Below, piece by piece: positions 40,977 through 49,215 of a stretch of 58,146 nucleotides of DNA. A model generated the notes under the pieces. The model saw only the letters and a list, made by a program, of their open reading frames with translations. It made no database searches and had not been told where the DNA came from. Each line of letters starts with the position of its first letter. The first letter of the stretch is position 1. Source of the stretch: Paraburkholderia guartelaensis (GTDB taxonomy: Bacteria; Pseudomonadota; Gammaproteobacteria; Burkholderiales; Burkholderiaceae); NCBI RefSeq assembly GCF_004353905.1, contig NZ_SMOD01000047.1, positions 1-58,146 of the forward strand, in the 5' to 3' direction. The position numbers and the translations under genes are program-made.

Positions 40977-42509
40977 ATGCCTTCCATCGCGTTACACGCG
41001 CGCCAGCATCTGGCGCTCACGCCGCGTCTTCAGCAGGCGGTGAGGCTGCTGCAACTGTCCTCGCTCGAATTCCAGCAGGAGCTGCGCGAAGCGCTCGACA
41101 CCAATCCGTTCCTCGAATATGTTCCGCCCGCCTCGGAGACCGGCGAGGCCGCCGAAGCGGCCAACGGCGCGGCGGGCATCGGCTCCGCTGCGTCGCCCAC
41201 GGCCGAAGCCCCCGTCATGGCGACGGAAGGCGCGGGCGAGTCCGGCCTCGATGCCGGCATGGGGCAGGAGACCTCTCCCTACGCCGAGACCTCTTACGCC
41301 GACGCCGGCTACAGCGACGAAGGCTCGGGCTATACCGCCGAGATGCCAACGCCTGGCGCGTTGCGCACGTCGAGCTATCGCGGCGGCGAGGACGGCGATT
41401 CCGAGGCATCCGACTGGGTGCGCGTGCCCGTCACGCTGCGCGAGCAGTTGCATGAGGCGCTGCGCCTCTTGCCGCTCGACGACCTCGACCGCATCGCAAC
41501 GCAGGTCGTGATCGAGGCGCTCGACGACGACGGCTACCTGCGCCAGGACCTCGCCGACCTCGCCGACGAGGAGGGTGCGGGCGACACGCTCGACGAGGAC
41601 CGTCTGCGGGTGGCCCTGCGCGTGGTGCAGACGCTCGATCGCCCCGGCATCGGTGCGCGTTCGCTCTCCGAATGCCTCGTGCTGCAGCTCGAGGCGATGC
41701 CGCATGACACCCCGCATCGCGAACTGGCCTTGCAGATCGTCTCGCAGCATCTCGAACGCCTCGCGCGCCGCGAGCACGGGGAGCTGCAGCGCCAGCTCGG
41801 CTGCGACGCCGCCTCGCTGCAGGCCGCGAGTGCGCTCGTGCGCCGTCTCGATCCGAAACCGGGCAACCACTATGGGCGCGCGGACGGCGGCTACGTCATT
41901 CCCGACGTGATCGTGCGCCAGGTGCGCGGCAAGTGGGTGGTGAGCGTGAACCCGGCTATCGAGCCGCGGGCGCGCATTCACAAACTCTATGCGGAGATGT
42001 TCGCGCGCTCGGATCAGACGAGCCGCTCGCCGCTCGCCCAGCAACTGCAGGAAGCGCGCTGGCTGATCCGCAACGCGCACAAGCGCTGCGAGACGATCCT
42101 GCGCGTGGGCGAGTGCATCGTCGCGCGTCAGAAGGCGTTTTTCCAGTACGGCGAAATCGCGCTCCGACCCATGCTGCTGCGCGACGTCGCTGACGAACTG
42201 GGCCTGCACGAGTCGACCGTCTCGCGCGCCACAGGCAACAAGTACATGGCCACGCCGCGCGGCATCTTCGAGTTCAAGCGCTTCTTCCCGCGCGAGCTTG
42301 AGACGCGCACGGGCGGCACGTGCTCGGCGGCGGCGGTGCGCGCGCTCATCAAGGAAATGATCGACGCCGAAGATCCGCGGGACCCGCTTTCCGATGTCAT
42401 CCTCACGCAGGAACTCGAAAAGCAGGGCGTGCAGGTGGCACGCCGCACGGTCACGAAGTATCGGCAGATGATGAAGCTGCCGGCGGCTGAAATGCGCCGG
42501 CAGATTTGA
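40977..42509 (+). CDS. rpoN: RNA polymerase sigma-54 factor
   Basis: A protein of 510 residues. The glutamine- and leucine-rich activator-interacting region I (LTPRLQQAVRLLQLSSLEFQQ) is followed by an acidic region II. The core-binding domain, the helix-turn-helix (VADELGLHESTVSRATGNKY) and the RpoN box ARRTVTKYR at 488-496 follow, so it looks functional. It directs transcription from -24/-12 promoters with AAA+ activators. The usual lptB/hpf/ptsN neighbours are absent, suggesting a second rpoN copy. ATG 40977 was chosen over 40932, which overlaps the promoter. Confidence 0.93.
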   Translation: MPSIALHARQHLALTPRLQQAVRLLQLSSLEFQQELREALDTNPFLEYVPPASETGEAAEAANGAAGIGSAASPTAEAPVMATEGAGESGLDAGMGQETSPYAETSYADAGYSDEGSGYTAEMPTPGALRTSSYRGGEDGDSEASDWVRVPVTLREQLHEALRLLPLDDLDRIATQVVIEALDDDGYLRQDLADLADEEGAGDTLDEDRLRVALRVVQTLDRPGIGARSLSECLVLQLEAMPHDTPHRELALQIVSQHLERLARREHGELQRQLGCDAASLQAASALVRRLDPKPGNHYGRADGGYVIPDVIVRQVRGKWVVSVNPAIEPRARIHKLYAEMFARSDQTSRSPLAQQLQEARWLIRNAHKRCETILRVGECIVARQKAFFQYGEIALRPMLLRDVADELGLHESTVSRATGNKYMATPRGIFEFKRFFPRELETRTGGTCSAAAVRALIKEMIDAEDPRDPLSDVILTQELEKQGVQVARRTVTKYRQMMKLPAAEMRRQI

Positions 42510-42533
42510 GGCACGCGGTTTCATCCGCGTGCC
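42510..42533 (+). terminator. Hairpin directly after rpoN
   Basis: GGCACGCGG (42510-42518) pairs with CCGCGTGCC (42525-42533) across a 6-base loop, immediately following the stop codon. There is no U-tract, so it may stabilise the 3' end or act with Rho. Confidence 0.5.
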
Positions 42534-42722
42534 GGAAGACGGGGGGGAGGTCAGCGGCGCGTGACCGGCGTAACGAGACGTGGACCGCACGTTGCGTTAC
42601 GCGCGCCGCTTCAATGCCACACTTCAAGGCGATACTTCAAGGCGATGTCTGACGGGCGCGCCGAGGGCGGATAAAATACGAGCCATTGCTCACATTAGAT
42701 GCCCGCTGCGCATTTCCCCGCC

Positions 42723-43358
42723 ATGACCCAGACGCCCCGCGGCCGAAGCCGCCCTGCGCCGCTCGATGCGCGCAAGCGGCCCGTGCAGCGCCGTTCCGCC
42801 GCCACAGTTGACGCGATCCTCGAAGCCGCTGCCCGCATTCTCGAAAGCGCGGGCCTGGCCGGCTACACCACGAACGCTATCGCGGCGCGCGCGGGGGTGA
42901 GCGTCGGCTCGCTCTATCAATATTTTCCGAACCGCGACGCGCTGACCGCCGCCTTGATCGAGCGCGAGAGCGCGCCGCTGCTTGCCGAAGTCGAGGCCGC
43001 CGCTGCGGCGTCGAGCTGCGAGGCGGCGTTGCTCAGACTGATTCGCGCGGCGGTCGCGCACCAGATGCGACGCCCGGAACTGGCGCGACTGCTCGATTTC
43101 GAGGAGCGGCGCCTGCCGCTTGACGAGCGCGACGCGCGCGTGGGCGAGCGCATCCACGCGGTGCTCCTCGGCGCGTTCGGACTCGCCGACGCGCCGGCCA
43201 TCGACGACCTGCAGACCGCCGCGCTCGACGTGATCGCGATCGTGCGCGGCATGGTCGACGCGGCGGGCGCGCGCGGCGAAACCGATGCTCAGGCGCTGGA
43301 GGCGCGCGTCACGCGTGCGGCGATCGGCTATTTGTGGCGCACCGAGCGCGGCGAGTAG
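42723..43358 (+). CDS. TetR-family transcriptional regulator
   Basis: A protein of 211 residues from ATG 42723; ATG 42699 would add 8 residues and cannot be excluded. The N-terminal helix-turn-helix (TNAIAARAGVSVGSLYQYFPNRDAL) is textbook TetR/AcrR. The ligand domain is alanine-rich with no assignable partner. It is convergent with the antiporter gene, and no divergent target lies next to it, so its regulon is unknown. Confidence 0.86.
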   Translation: MTQTPRGRSRPAPLDARKRPVQRRSAATVDAILEAAARILESAGLAGYTTNAIAARAGVSVGSLYQYFPNRDALTAALIERESAPLLAEVEAAAAASSCEAALLRLIRAAVAHQMRRPELARLLDFEERRLPLDERDARVGERIHAVLLGAFGLADAPAIDDLQTAALDVIAIVRGMVDAAGARGETDAQALEARVTRAAIGYLWRTERGE

Positions 43359-43409
43359 CGTACGCGGCGTGGCTTGCCTGCGCCAGCGGTCGGGGCGAAG
43401 CGCTGCGCG

Positions 43410-44696
43410 TTAGCCGGAGGTGTGTCGCGCGATGCCGAGCCATCGCGCAACACGCCCCAACGTAAGCCCGTTGCAGAGCAGATTCAGCAGCACGAAGGCA
43501 GCGGCCATGGCGGCTGCGAACGCGCGGGTGTCGGTCGAAAGCGCGTCGTTGCGCGCGACGCAAATCGCGAGCGTGAGCGTGACGGGCCCGCGCACGCCGC
43601 CCCATGCGATCAGCCATTGATGCGTGCGCGGCAGCGGCTTGCAGATGCCAAGGCGGCTCAGCAGCGGCAGGAAGATCGTGAGGATGCCGAAGCGGCTCAG
43701 GGTGGCGGCCACCAGCGCGAGACCGAGAGGGAGGGCGTCGCGCAGATGCAGCTTGTGCACCAGACCGGGCACGCGCGCCGACGCGAGCAGAAAGACAGCG
43801 GCGGAGGCGATGCCGGCCTGGTAAGCCCAGAGCTGGCGAAACAGCCCCTGGCTCGCGGCGGGCCGGCGTGTTCGCATGAGCTGGCTGGCCGCGAGACCCG
43901 CGCACACCACGGCGGCCACGCCGGAAACGTGAAGCCCGTGTTCCGCGGCCGGATAGAGCAGCGTGGGCAGCGCGAGTGAGAGTGCGTACTCGGAAAAAGG
44001 CAGACTGCGCAGCGCGCTCGACGTGGCGACGAAGAGCGCTCCCGCGAGCGCCCCGAACATGCAGCCGCCGACGAGCGAAACGAGGAACGATGCGAGCGGA
44101 TAGCCGCGCGTATGCGTAGCGGACGGCGCCAGCACGAGTGCGCTGGTGAGGAGCGTGGAGATGGCGATGGCGGCGGCATCGTTGAGCAGGCTTTCGCCTT
44201 CGATCAGCCGGATCAGGCGTTCGGGCGCGCCGCTGTTGCGAAAGAGCGCGATCACGGTGGAAGGATCCGTTGTGCTGACGATTGCGCCGAGCAGCAGGCA
44301 CACGATCAGGCTCTCGCTGCTGCTGATCCACGTGGCGAGGCCAACGCCTCCCGCGGCGGCCACCACTGCGCCGATCGCGAGCAAAAGGATGGGCGCGAGA
44401 TCGGCGAGAAGACCGCGCGTATCGACCTGCAACGCCGCTTCGAAGAGGATGGGCGGCAGGAATATCCAGAGATACGCCTCGGGCGGAAGCGATGGCGTGA
44501 GCAAGGGAACGACGGTCGCCGCGGTGAAGGTGGGCGCGAACTGTTGCAAGGCGAGGTAACCCGCGCCGAGCAGCACGCCGGCGCCGGTCAGGCCGAATGA
44601 ATCAGAGAGGCGAAAGCGCTGTGCAGCGGCATGGCAGAGCGCAATGATGAGTAGCAGGACACCGGCGCGGATGGCGAATTCGATTGCAGTTTGCAA
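43410..44696 (-). CDS. Cation:proton antiporter of the CPA1 (NhaP-type) family
   Basis: A protein of 428 residues with about 12 hydrophobic helices. TTDPSTVIALFRN and GESLLNDAAAIA are the CPA1 ion-binding signatures, and WGGVRGPVTLTLA marks the later helix. It exchanges Na+ or K+ for protons at the inner membrane. The start is set at TTG 44696, which has GGAG 10 bp upstream and begins directly before TM1. An in-frame ATG at 44753 adds 19 residues of arginine-rich sequence without a good ribosome site. Confidence 0.85.
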   Translation of the reverse strand: MQTAIEFAIRAGVLLLIIALCHAAAQRFRLSDSFGLTGAGVLLGAGYLALQQFAPTFTAATVVPLLTPSLPPEAYLWIFLPPILFEAALQVDTRGLLADLAPILLLAIGAVVAAAGGVGLATWISSSESLIVCLLLGAIVSTTDPSTVIALFRNSGAPERLIRLIEGESLLNDAAAIAISTLLTSALVLAPSATHTRGYPLASFLVSLVGGCMFGALAGALFVATSSALRSLPFSEYALSLALPTLLYPAAEHGLHVSGVAAVVCAGLAASQLMRTRRPAASQGLFRQLWAYQAGIASAAVFLLASARVPGLVHKLHLRDALPLGLALVAATLSRFGILTIFLPLLSRLGICKPLPRTHQWLIAWGGVRGPVTLTLAICVARNDALSTDTRAFAAAMAAAFVLLNLLCNGLTLGRVARWLGIARHTSG

Positions 44697-44873
44697 AGGC
44701 AGGACACTCCGTGGTGCGGTTGGGCGGCGGGAGCGGCAGAACCCGCAACGCATCGATTCAGTATCTCGCTGCGTTGCAACTTTGCATGTTGACCGATATC
44801 AACTCGCTGCTGACCAGGTCATGACGGCGGCATTACGGTCTTTTACGTGTCGGATGAGATTCGCCGTGCGCGG

Positions 44874-45701
44874 CTAGCTTGTGCCGAGGCGCTCGATCAG
44901 CGCCATGGCGGCCGCCGGATTGCGTTCCTTGAAGCCGCTGATGACGTAGAGATACACGTCCCGGCCGGCCTTCGCGGCGAGCGGCTTCGCGTAGGTGGCG
45001 AGGTCGTCGGGCGTTTCGCCGCGCGACCAGGCGAGCGCGCGCGTCGCCCAAAGGTCGAGGTCCGCGGGAGCATAGCCCTGCGGGTGATCCTGCGCGGTTC
45101 CCATGATGCGGGCATAGACGAACGGTGCGCTCGTATCGCCGATCAGCGGATAGTCCGAATCGCCGCTGATGACGATCGCCGCCTTGTGCTTGCGCGCGAG
45201 TGCGACGAATTCCGGCGTGCAAAAACTCTCGTCGCGCACTTCGAGCGCGTGGCGAAGCGGGCGGCCTTCGGCCTCGGCCGGCAGCAGTTCGAGAAATCGT
45301 GCGTAGTCCTCGGGATCGAAGCGCTTGCCCGGCGTGATCTGCCAGTTGATCGGCCCGAGCTTGTCGCGCAGGTTCAGCACGCCGCCGCTCAGGAAGCGCT
45401 CGATCGTGGCCCCGGCTTCGGCCAGCACACGGCGATTCATCGCGAAGCGCGGGGCTTTCAGCGAGAACACGAAGTCTTCGGGGGTTTCATCGTGCCAGCG
45501 CGTGAAGCTTTCGGGGCGCTGCGCGCCGTAATACGTGCTGTTGATTTCCAGCGTCGAGAGATGACGGCTCGCATATTCCAGCTCGCGGCGCTGCGCAAGG
45601 CCGTCGGGATAGAACGCGCCACGCCACGGCGCATAGATCCAGCCGCCCACGCCAACGCGAATCCGGCCGTGCCGGGATTTTGAACTGGATGAGGGTGCCA
45701 T
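44874..45701 (-). CDS. DUF72 (YecE-like) family protein
   Basis: A TIM-barrel-like protein of 275 residues with DUF72 marks: GVGGWIYAPWRG near 17-28, YASRHLSTLEINSTYY, and a C-terminal VYLYVISGFKERNPAAA. The family is widespread and without proven activity. The ATG at 45701 is taken because the serine-rich N-terminal stretch before the first strand is short. It sits between the antiporter and the IS5-type gene, with no operon evident. Confidence 0.85.
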   Translation of the reverse strand: MAPSSSSKSRHGRIRVGVGGWIYAPWRGAFYPDGLAQRRELEYASRHLSTLEINSTYYGAQRPESFTRWHDETPEDFVFSLKAPRFAMNRRVLAEAGATIERFLSGGVLNLRDKLGPINWQITPGKRFDPEDYARFLELLPAEAEGRPLRHALEVRDESFCTPEFVALARKHKAAIVISGDSDYPLIGDTSAPFVYARIMGTAQDHPQGYAPADLDLWATRALAWSRGETPDDLATYAKPLAAKAGRDVYLYVISGFKERNPAAAMALIERLGTS

Positions 45702-45873
45702 CGGAAATCCGTCATCGAAGCCGGGATGGCGCAGTGTAGCGCAGCACTGGCCACGGCCGCTGGTTAGCGTGCCGGCTCCGAACCGGCGAATTCATCTCGA
45801 TTTTTAGGCATAGTCCGATATTTTCTTGTGGGATGTGAGGCTACTTTAGTCCTGTTGTGTCAGATAACCTCAC

Positions 45874-46290
45874 ATGGACCATCAGATGTCTTCCCGCATA
45901 TCTCCAGAACTCACCGATGCGCAGTGGCGCAACATCGCGCCCATGTTTCACGAAATCCGCGTTGACGGCCGTCGTCGCGGGCGCCCGGCTCACAATCCGC
46001 GTCACGTTTTCGCGGGCATTCTTTGGGTACTGGCCACCGGTTCGGTCTGGTCGAAGCTGCCCGAGCAGTATCCCGATTTCCGCACCTGCCATCGCCGTTT
46101 CAAGCTGTGGTTCGACGCCGGTCTCGTGCATCACGCCATGGAGCGTCTGCACGGCGAGGAAGGTCTCGCCCTGTGCACGGCCATGGCCGCACGCATGCAG
46201 CCGTGGCGCGGGCCAGTTGGCCGCAAGCCGCGATTTCCGGTGTCGTCCACGCTGCGCTGGCCGCTCGCGCGGCCTTTCGTGGAGCGCTGA
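45874..46290 (+). CDS. IS5-type transposase N-terminal-domain protein (DUF4096-like), stand-alone
   Basis: A protein of 138 residues carrying the insertion-element DNA-binding domain of IS5-family transposases: LTDAQWRNIAPMF, RRGRPAHNPRHVFAGILWVLATG (in part), and CHRRFKLWFDAGL. The DDE catalytic part is missing; the frame ends in an unrelated basic tail. No matching terminal repeats were found around it. It may be a transposase remnant or a domesticated DNA-binding protein. The frame is intact and has an ATG at 45874 (or 45886). Confidence 0.65.
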   Translation: MDHQMSSRISPELTDAQWRNIAPMFHEIRVDGRRRGRPAHNPRHVFAGILWVLATGSVWSKLPEQYPDFRTCHRRFKLWFDAGLVHHAMERLHGEEGLALCTAMAARMQPWRGPVGRKPRFPVSSTLRWPLARPFVER

Positions 46291-46339
46291 GCCTGCAGGG
46301 CGCCGGGCTGCGGCGGCGGACCGTGAGTGCGCCGCGGAG

Positions 46340-48019
46340 TCAGATTTCCCCATCCTCCGCACGCATGCGTGCGAACAGCGGCGCCCACCATGGCTCGCGC
46401 GAGAATGCCCCGATTTCCACGTCGGTGTCGAGATCAACGGTGCGCTGGCGCTCGCGCGCATCGAGTGGATCCGCTTGCGCGACCTGGGCGGCGAGCACTT
46501 CGGCGCCGGCGTCGGAAGCGTCGCGCGGCCCGCGCGCACGAGCGTTCACACGCTCGGCGAGCCGCGCTTGCGGCGCGTGGAAGTTCAGGATCAGTATCGG
46601 CCGGTTCAGCTCACGCGCGAGCGCCGCGAAGCGCGCGCGATGCGTTGCCTTGAGGAACGTCGCATCGACTAGCGCCGTGTAGCCCGCGTTCAGCACGTCG
46701 CGCACATGAGCGACGAGGCGTTCGTAATGCGCGTCGAGCGCGGCTTGCGTGTAGGCGCTTGCCGGCAGCGCGTCGAGGGTGGGCGGCGCGAAGGGTTCGA
46801 GCCGCTTGCGTTCGAGATCGCTCGACACGCGGATCGCTCCGCTCAAGTCGGCGAGCGCGCGGCTTGCCACCGACTTTCCCGACCCCGAAAAGCCGTGGCA
46901 CAGCAGGAGCCAGGGCGCGGGTTCGCGCATGGCGCGCGCCTCGGTGGCCGCGAGCGCCAGGTAGCGTGAGGCGGCGCCCGCGCTCGCTTGCGCGTCGGGC
47001 CGCGCAGGCGACCCCGCCTTGAGCATCGCGACCAATGCCCGCACCAGCGCGCGATAGGCGACATAAAGCCGTAACGCGGCGAGCCCCGCGAAATCGCCCG
47101 TCGCTTCGAGGTAGCGGTTGAGCATGCGGTGGGCATACGCTGCCTGGCCGTGCGCGCGCAAGTCCATCAGCAGGAACGCAAGATCGCAGGTCACGTCGAT
47201 CCAGCGCAGTTCGTCGCTGAATTCGATGCAATCGAACATCAGCGCGTGCCGCCCGTACCGCACGATGTTGTCGAGATGCAAGTCGCCGTGGCAGGCGCGC
47301 ACGAATCCGTTCGCGCGGCGGGCGTCGAGGTGCCGCGCGAGGCGTGCGAGTTCGCTTTCGCAAATCGCGCGCAACGCGGCGCTTTCCACAGCGTGCGCCG
47401 TGCGCGGATCCGCTTCGAGGGGCCCGAGCGCCGCGAGCACCTGTTCGCGCAGCAGCGCGGCCGAGCCCAGGCGCGCCGCGGGCGCCTTCGGCCCGCGTCC
47501 GGCCCGGCGCGCATGCCGATGGTTTGCGGCGAGCCTGGTTGCGGCCGCATCGATATCGACCGTGCTCAGTTCGCCGTGCGATAGCAGGTTTGAAAACAGC
47601 AGACGCTGGTCGAAGCGGCGCATACGAACCGCGTAGTCGATGACGCTACCGTTGCCGCGCACGCCGCGCCTGAGCCTGAGCCTAAGTTTGCAGCGCCGAC
47701 CGTCAAAAAACAGCTCGCCTGTGTCGCGATAAATCGGTCCCGCGAAGGGCGCATTCAGACGAATCTCAGCTTCGCAGCAGCGGAGCCGGGCATCGAGCCG
47801 CACAAAATTGACAAAGCCGAAGTCGACGGGCTTCATGATCTTGTACGCGTACCGGCCGCTGAGATACACCACCGAAATATGCGTTTCGATGCGCACGATG
47901 CGCCCGGCCGGATGCGCATACGTTGAGGCGCGCGAGAGTGCAGCGTCAACGAGGCGGCTGTGGCGGCGCGCCGCGCGCTGACGGTTGAGGACATGGCGTG
48001 AGATTGGCGTGTCGGACAT
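46340..48019 (-). CDS. Fusion of an aminoglycoside-phosphotransferase-like kinase and a P-loop AAA/kinase domain
   Basis: A protein of 559 residues. The N-terminal 330 residues form an APH-like kinase with THISVVYLSGRYAYKIMKPVDFG as the N-lobe and the catalytic loop HGDLHLDN at 244-251, followed by DCIEFSDE. The C-terminal half starts with the P-loop GFSGSGKS at 376-383 and resembles zeta-toxin-like or small-molecule kinase domains (COG0645 type). It is cytoplasmic. Such two-domain proteins are common in betaproteobacteria and uncharacterised. The gene is divergent from the DHH gene. Confidence 0.8.
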   Translation of the reverse strand: MSDTPISRHVLNRQRAARRHSRLVDAALSRASTYAHPAGRIVRIETHISVVYLSGRYAYKIMKPVDFGFVNFVRLDARLRCCEAEIRLNAPFAGPIYRDTGELFFDGRRCKLRLRLRRGVRGNGSVIDYAVRMRRFDQRLLFSNLLSHGELSTVDIDAAATRLAANHRHARRAGRGPKAPAARLGSAALLREQVLAALGPLEADPRTAHAVESAALRAICESELARLARHLDARRANGFVRACHGDLHLDNIVRYGRHALMFDCIEFSDELRWIDVTCDLAFLLMDLRAHGQAAYAHRMLNRYLEATGDFAGLAALRLYVAYRALVRALVAMLKAGSPARPDAQASAGAASRYLALAATEARAMREPAPWLLLCHGFSGSGKSVASRALADLSGAIRVSSDLERKRLEPFAPPTLDALPASAYTQAALDAHYERLVAHVRDVLNAGYTALVDATFLKATHRARFAALARELNRPILILNFHAPQARLAERVNARARGPRDASDAGAEVLAAQVAQADPLDARERQRTVDLDTDVEIGAFSREPWWAPLFARMRAEDGEI

Positions 48020-48224
48020 CGGCGTGCCTATCGTGGGAATAGAGGGCTACAGGGCGACAAGCGCCGGAACCAGCATACCGCGAGCCAGCGCGGGAAGGCC
48101 GTTGCGCGGCATGTCGAGGCCTTGGTCGAAGCGGTCTGCATGGGCATCGGCGTCTTGTACCTTTTGTGCAAGCCGGGGAGGCTGCGCGATACTGTCAAGT
48201 TCAACCCAACGGAATTCCGGATAC

Positions 48225-49202
48225 ATGGCGCATTTCGACGTATTCAACGGCGACGCAGACGGCATCTGCGCGCTGCATCAACTGCGGCTCGCAAGGCCGC
48301 GCGAGGCAACGCTCATCACCGGCGTGAAGCGTGACATCGCACTCGTCGAGCGCGTGGCCGCCGAGCCGGGCGATTCGCTAACGGTTCTCGACATTTCGTT
48401 CGACGTGAATCGCAAGGCGCTCACCGCGCTGCTCGCGAAAGACGTCACGGTCGAATATTTCGACCATCACCACGCGGGCGACCTGCCTATGAACAGGAAT
48501 CTCGTCGCGCACATCGACACGACGGCGCAGGTCTGCACAAGCGTGCTCGTCGACCGGCATCTCGCCGGCCGCTACCGGCCGTGGGCGATCGCGGCGGCCT
48601 GGGGCGACAACCTGCCCGACACGGCGCAAGCGCTTGCCCAGCAGGCCGGGCTCGACGCCGCGCAGGCCGATCAGCTGCGCGAGCTGGGCGAGTCGATCAA
48701 CTACAACGCTTACGGCGACTGCGTCGAAGATCTCGTGATTGCACCGCTCGATCTGTATGCCGCGATGAAGCCTTATGCCGACCCGTTCGATTTCATCGCC
48801 TCGGAGCCCATCGTCGGGCAACTCGCCCGTTGCCGTCACGACGATCTCGAACTGGCCCAGGCCATCGCGCCGCTCATCGCGCTCCAGTACGGCAGCGTTT
48901 GCGTGCTGCCCGACGAGCCGTGGGCGCGCCGCGTGCGCGGCGTGTTCGCCAACGTGCTCGCAAACGAGGAGCCCTCGCGCGCGCACGCGGTGCTGAGCGT
49001 GAACGCGGACGGCAACTACGCCGTGAGCGTGCGCGCGCCGCTCACGGAACCGCGCGGCGCGGATGAACTCTGCCGCGCGTTCCCCGGCGGAAACGGCCGG
49101 GTAGGCGCGGCGGGCATCGACTGTCTCGAATCGAACCGGCTCGACGCGTTCGTCACCGCATTCGCACGCGTATTCGGGCGCGCGAAGCCGGCTTCGGCCT
49201 GA
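48225..49202 (+). CDS. DHH-family phosphoesterase
   Basis: A protein of 325 residues with DHH motif I NGDADG (D10, D12), D56 in VLDIS, and the D80-H81-H82 motif (FDHHHAGD). It therefore has the metal set for hydrolysing phosphodiester or phosphoanhydride bonds. A C-terminal DHHA1-like part contains GGNGRVGAAG, the substrate-binding glycine motif. Possible substrates are oligonucleotides or nanoRNA, as for NrnA, although this copy is diverged. An upstream in-frame start at 47985 reads into the divergent gene and is rejected. Confidence 0.82.
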   Translation: MAHFDVFNGDADGICALHQLRLARPREATLITGVKRDIALVERVAAEPGDSLTVLDISFDVNRKALTALLAKDVTVEYFDHHHAGDLPMNRNLVAHIDTTAQVCTSVLVDRHLAGRYRPWAIAAAWGDNLPDTAQALAQQAGLDAAQADQLRELGESINYNAYGDCVEDLVIAPLDLYAAMKPYADPFDFIASEPIVGQLARCRHDDLELAQAIAPLIALQYGSVCVLPDEPWARRVRGVFANVLANEEPSRAHAVLSVNADGNYAVSVRAPLTEPRGADELCRAFPGGNGRVGAAGIDCLESNRLDAFVTAFARVFGRAKPASA

Positions 49203-49215
49203 GCGATACAAGGCG

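Noticed and set aside
45835..45873. GTGAGG...CCTCAC inverted repeat before the IS5-type gene as an IS end
   Set aside because: Only 6 bp arms, with no matching copy after the gene and no target duplication.
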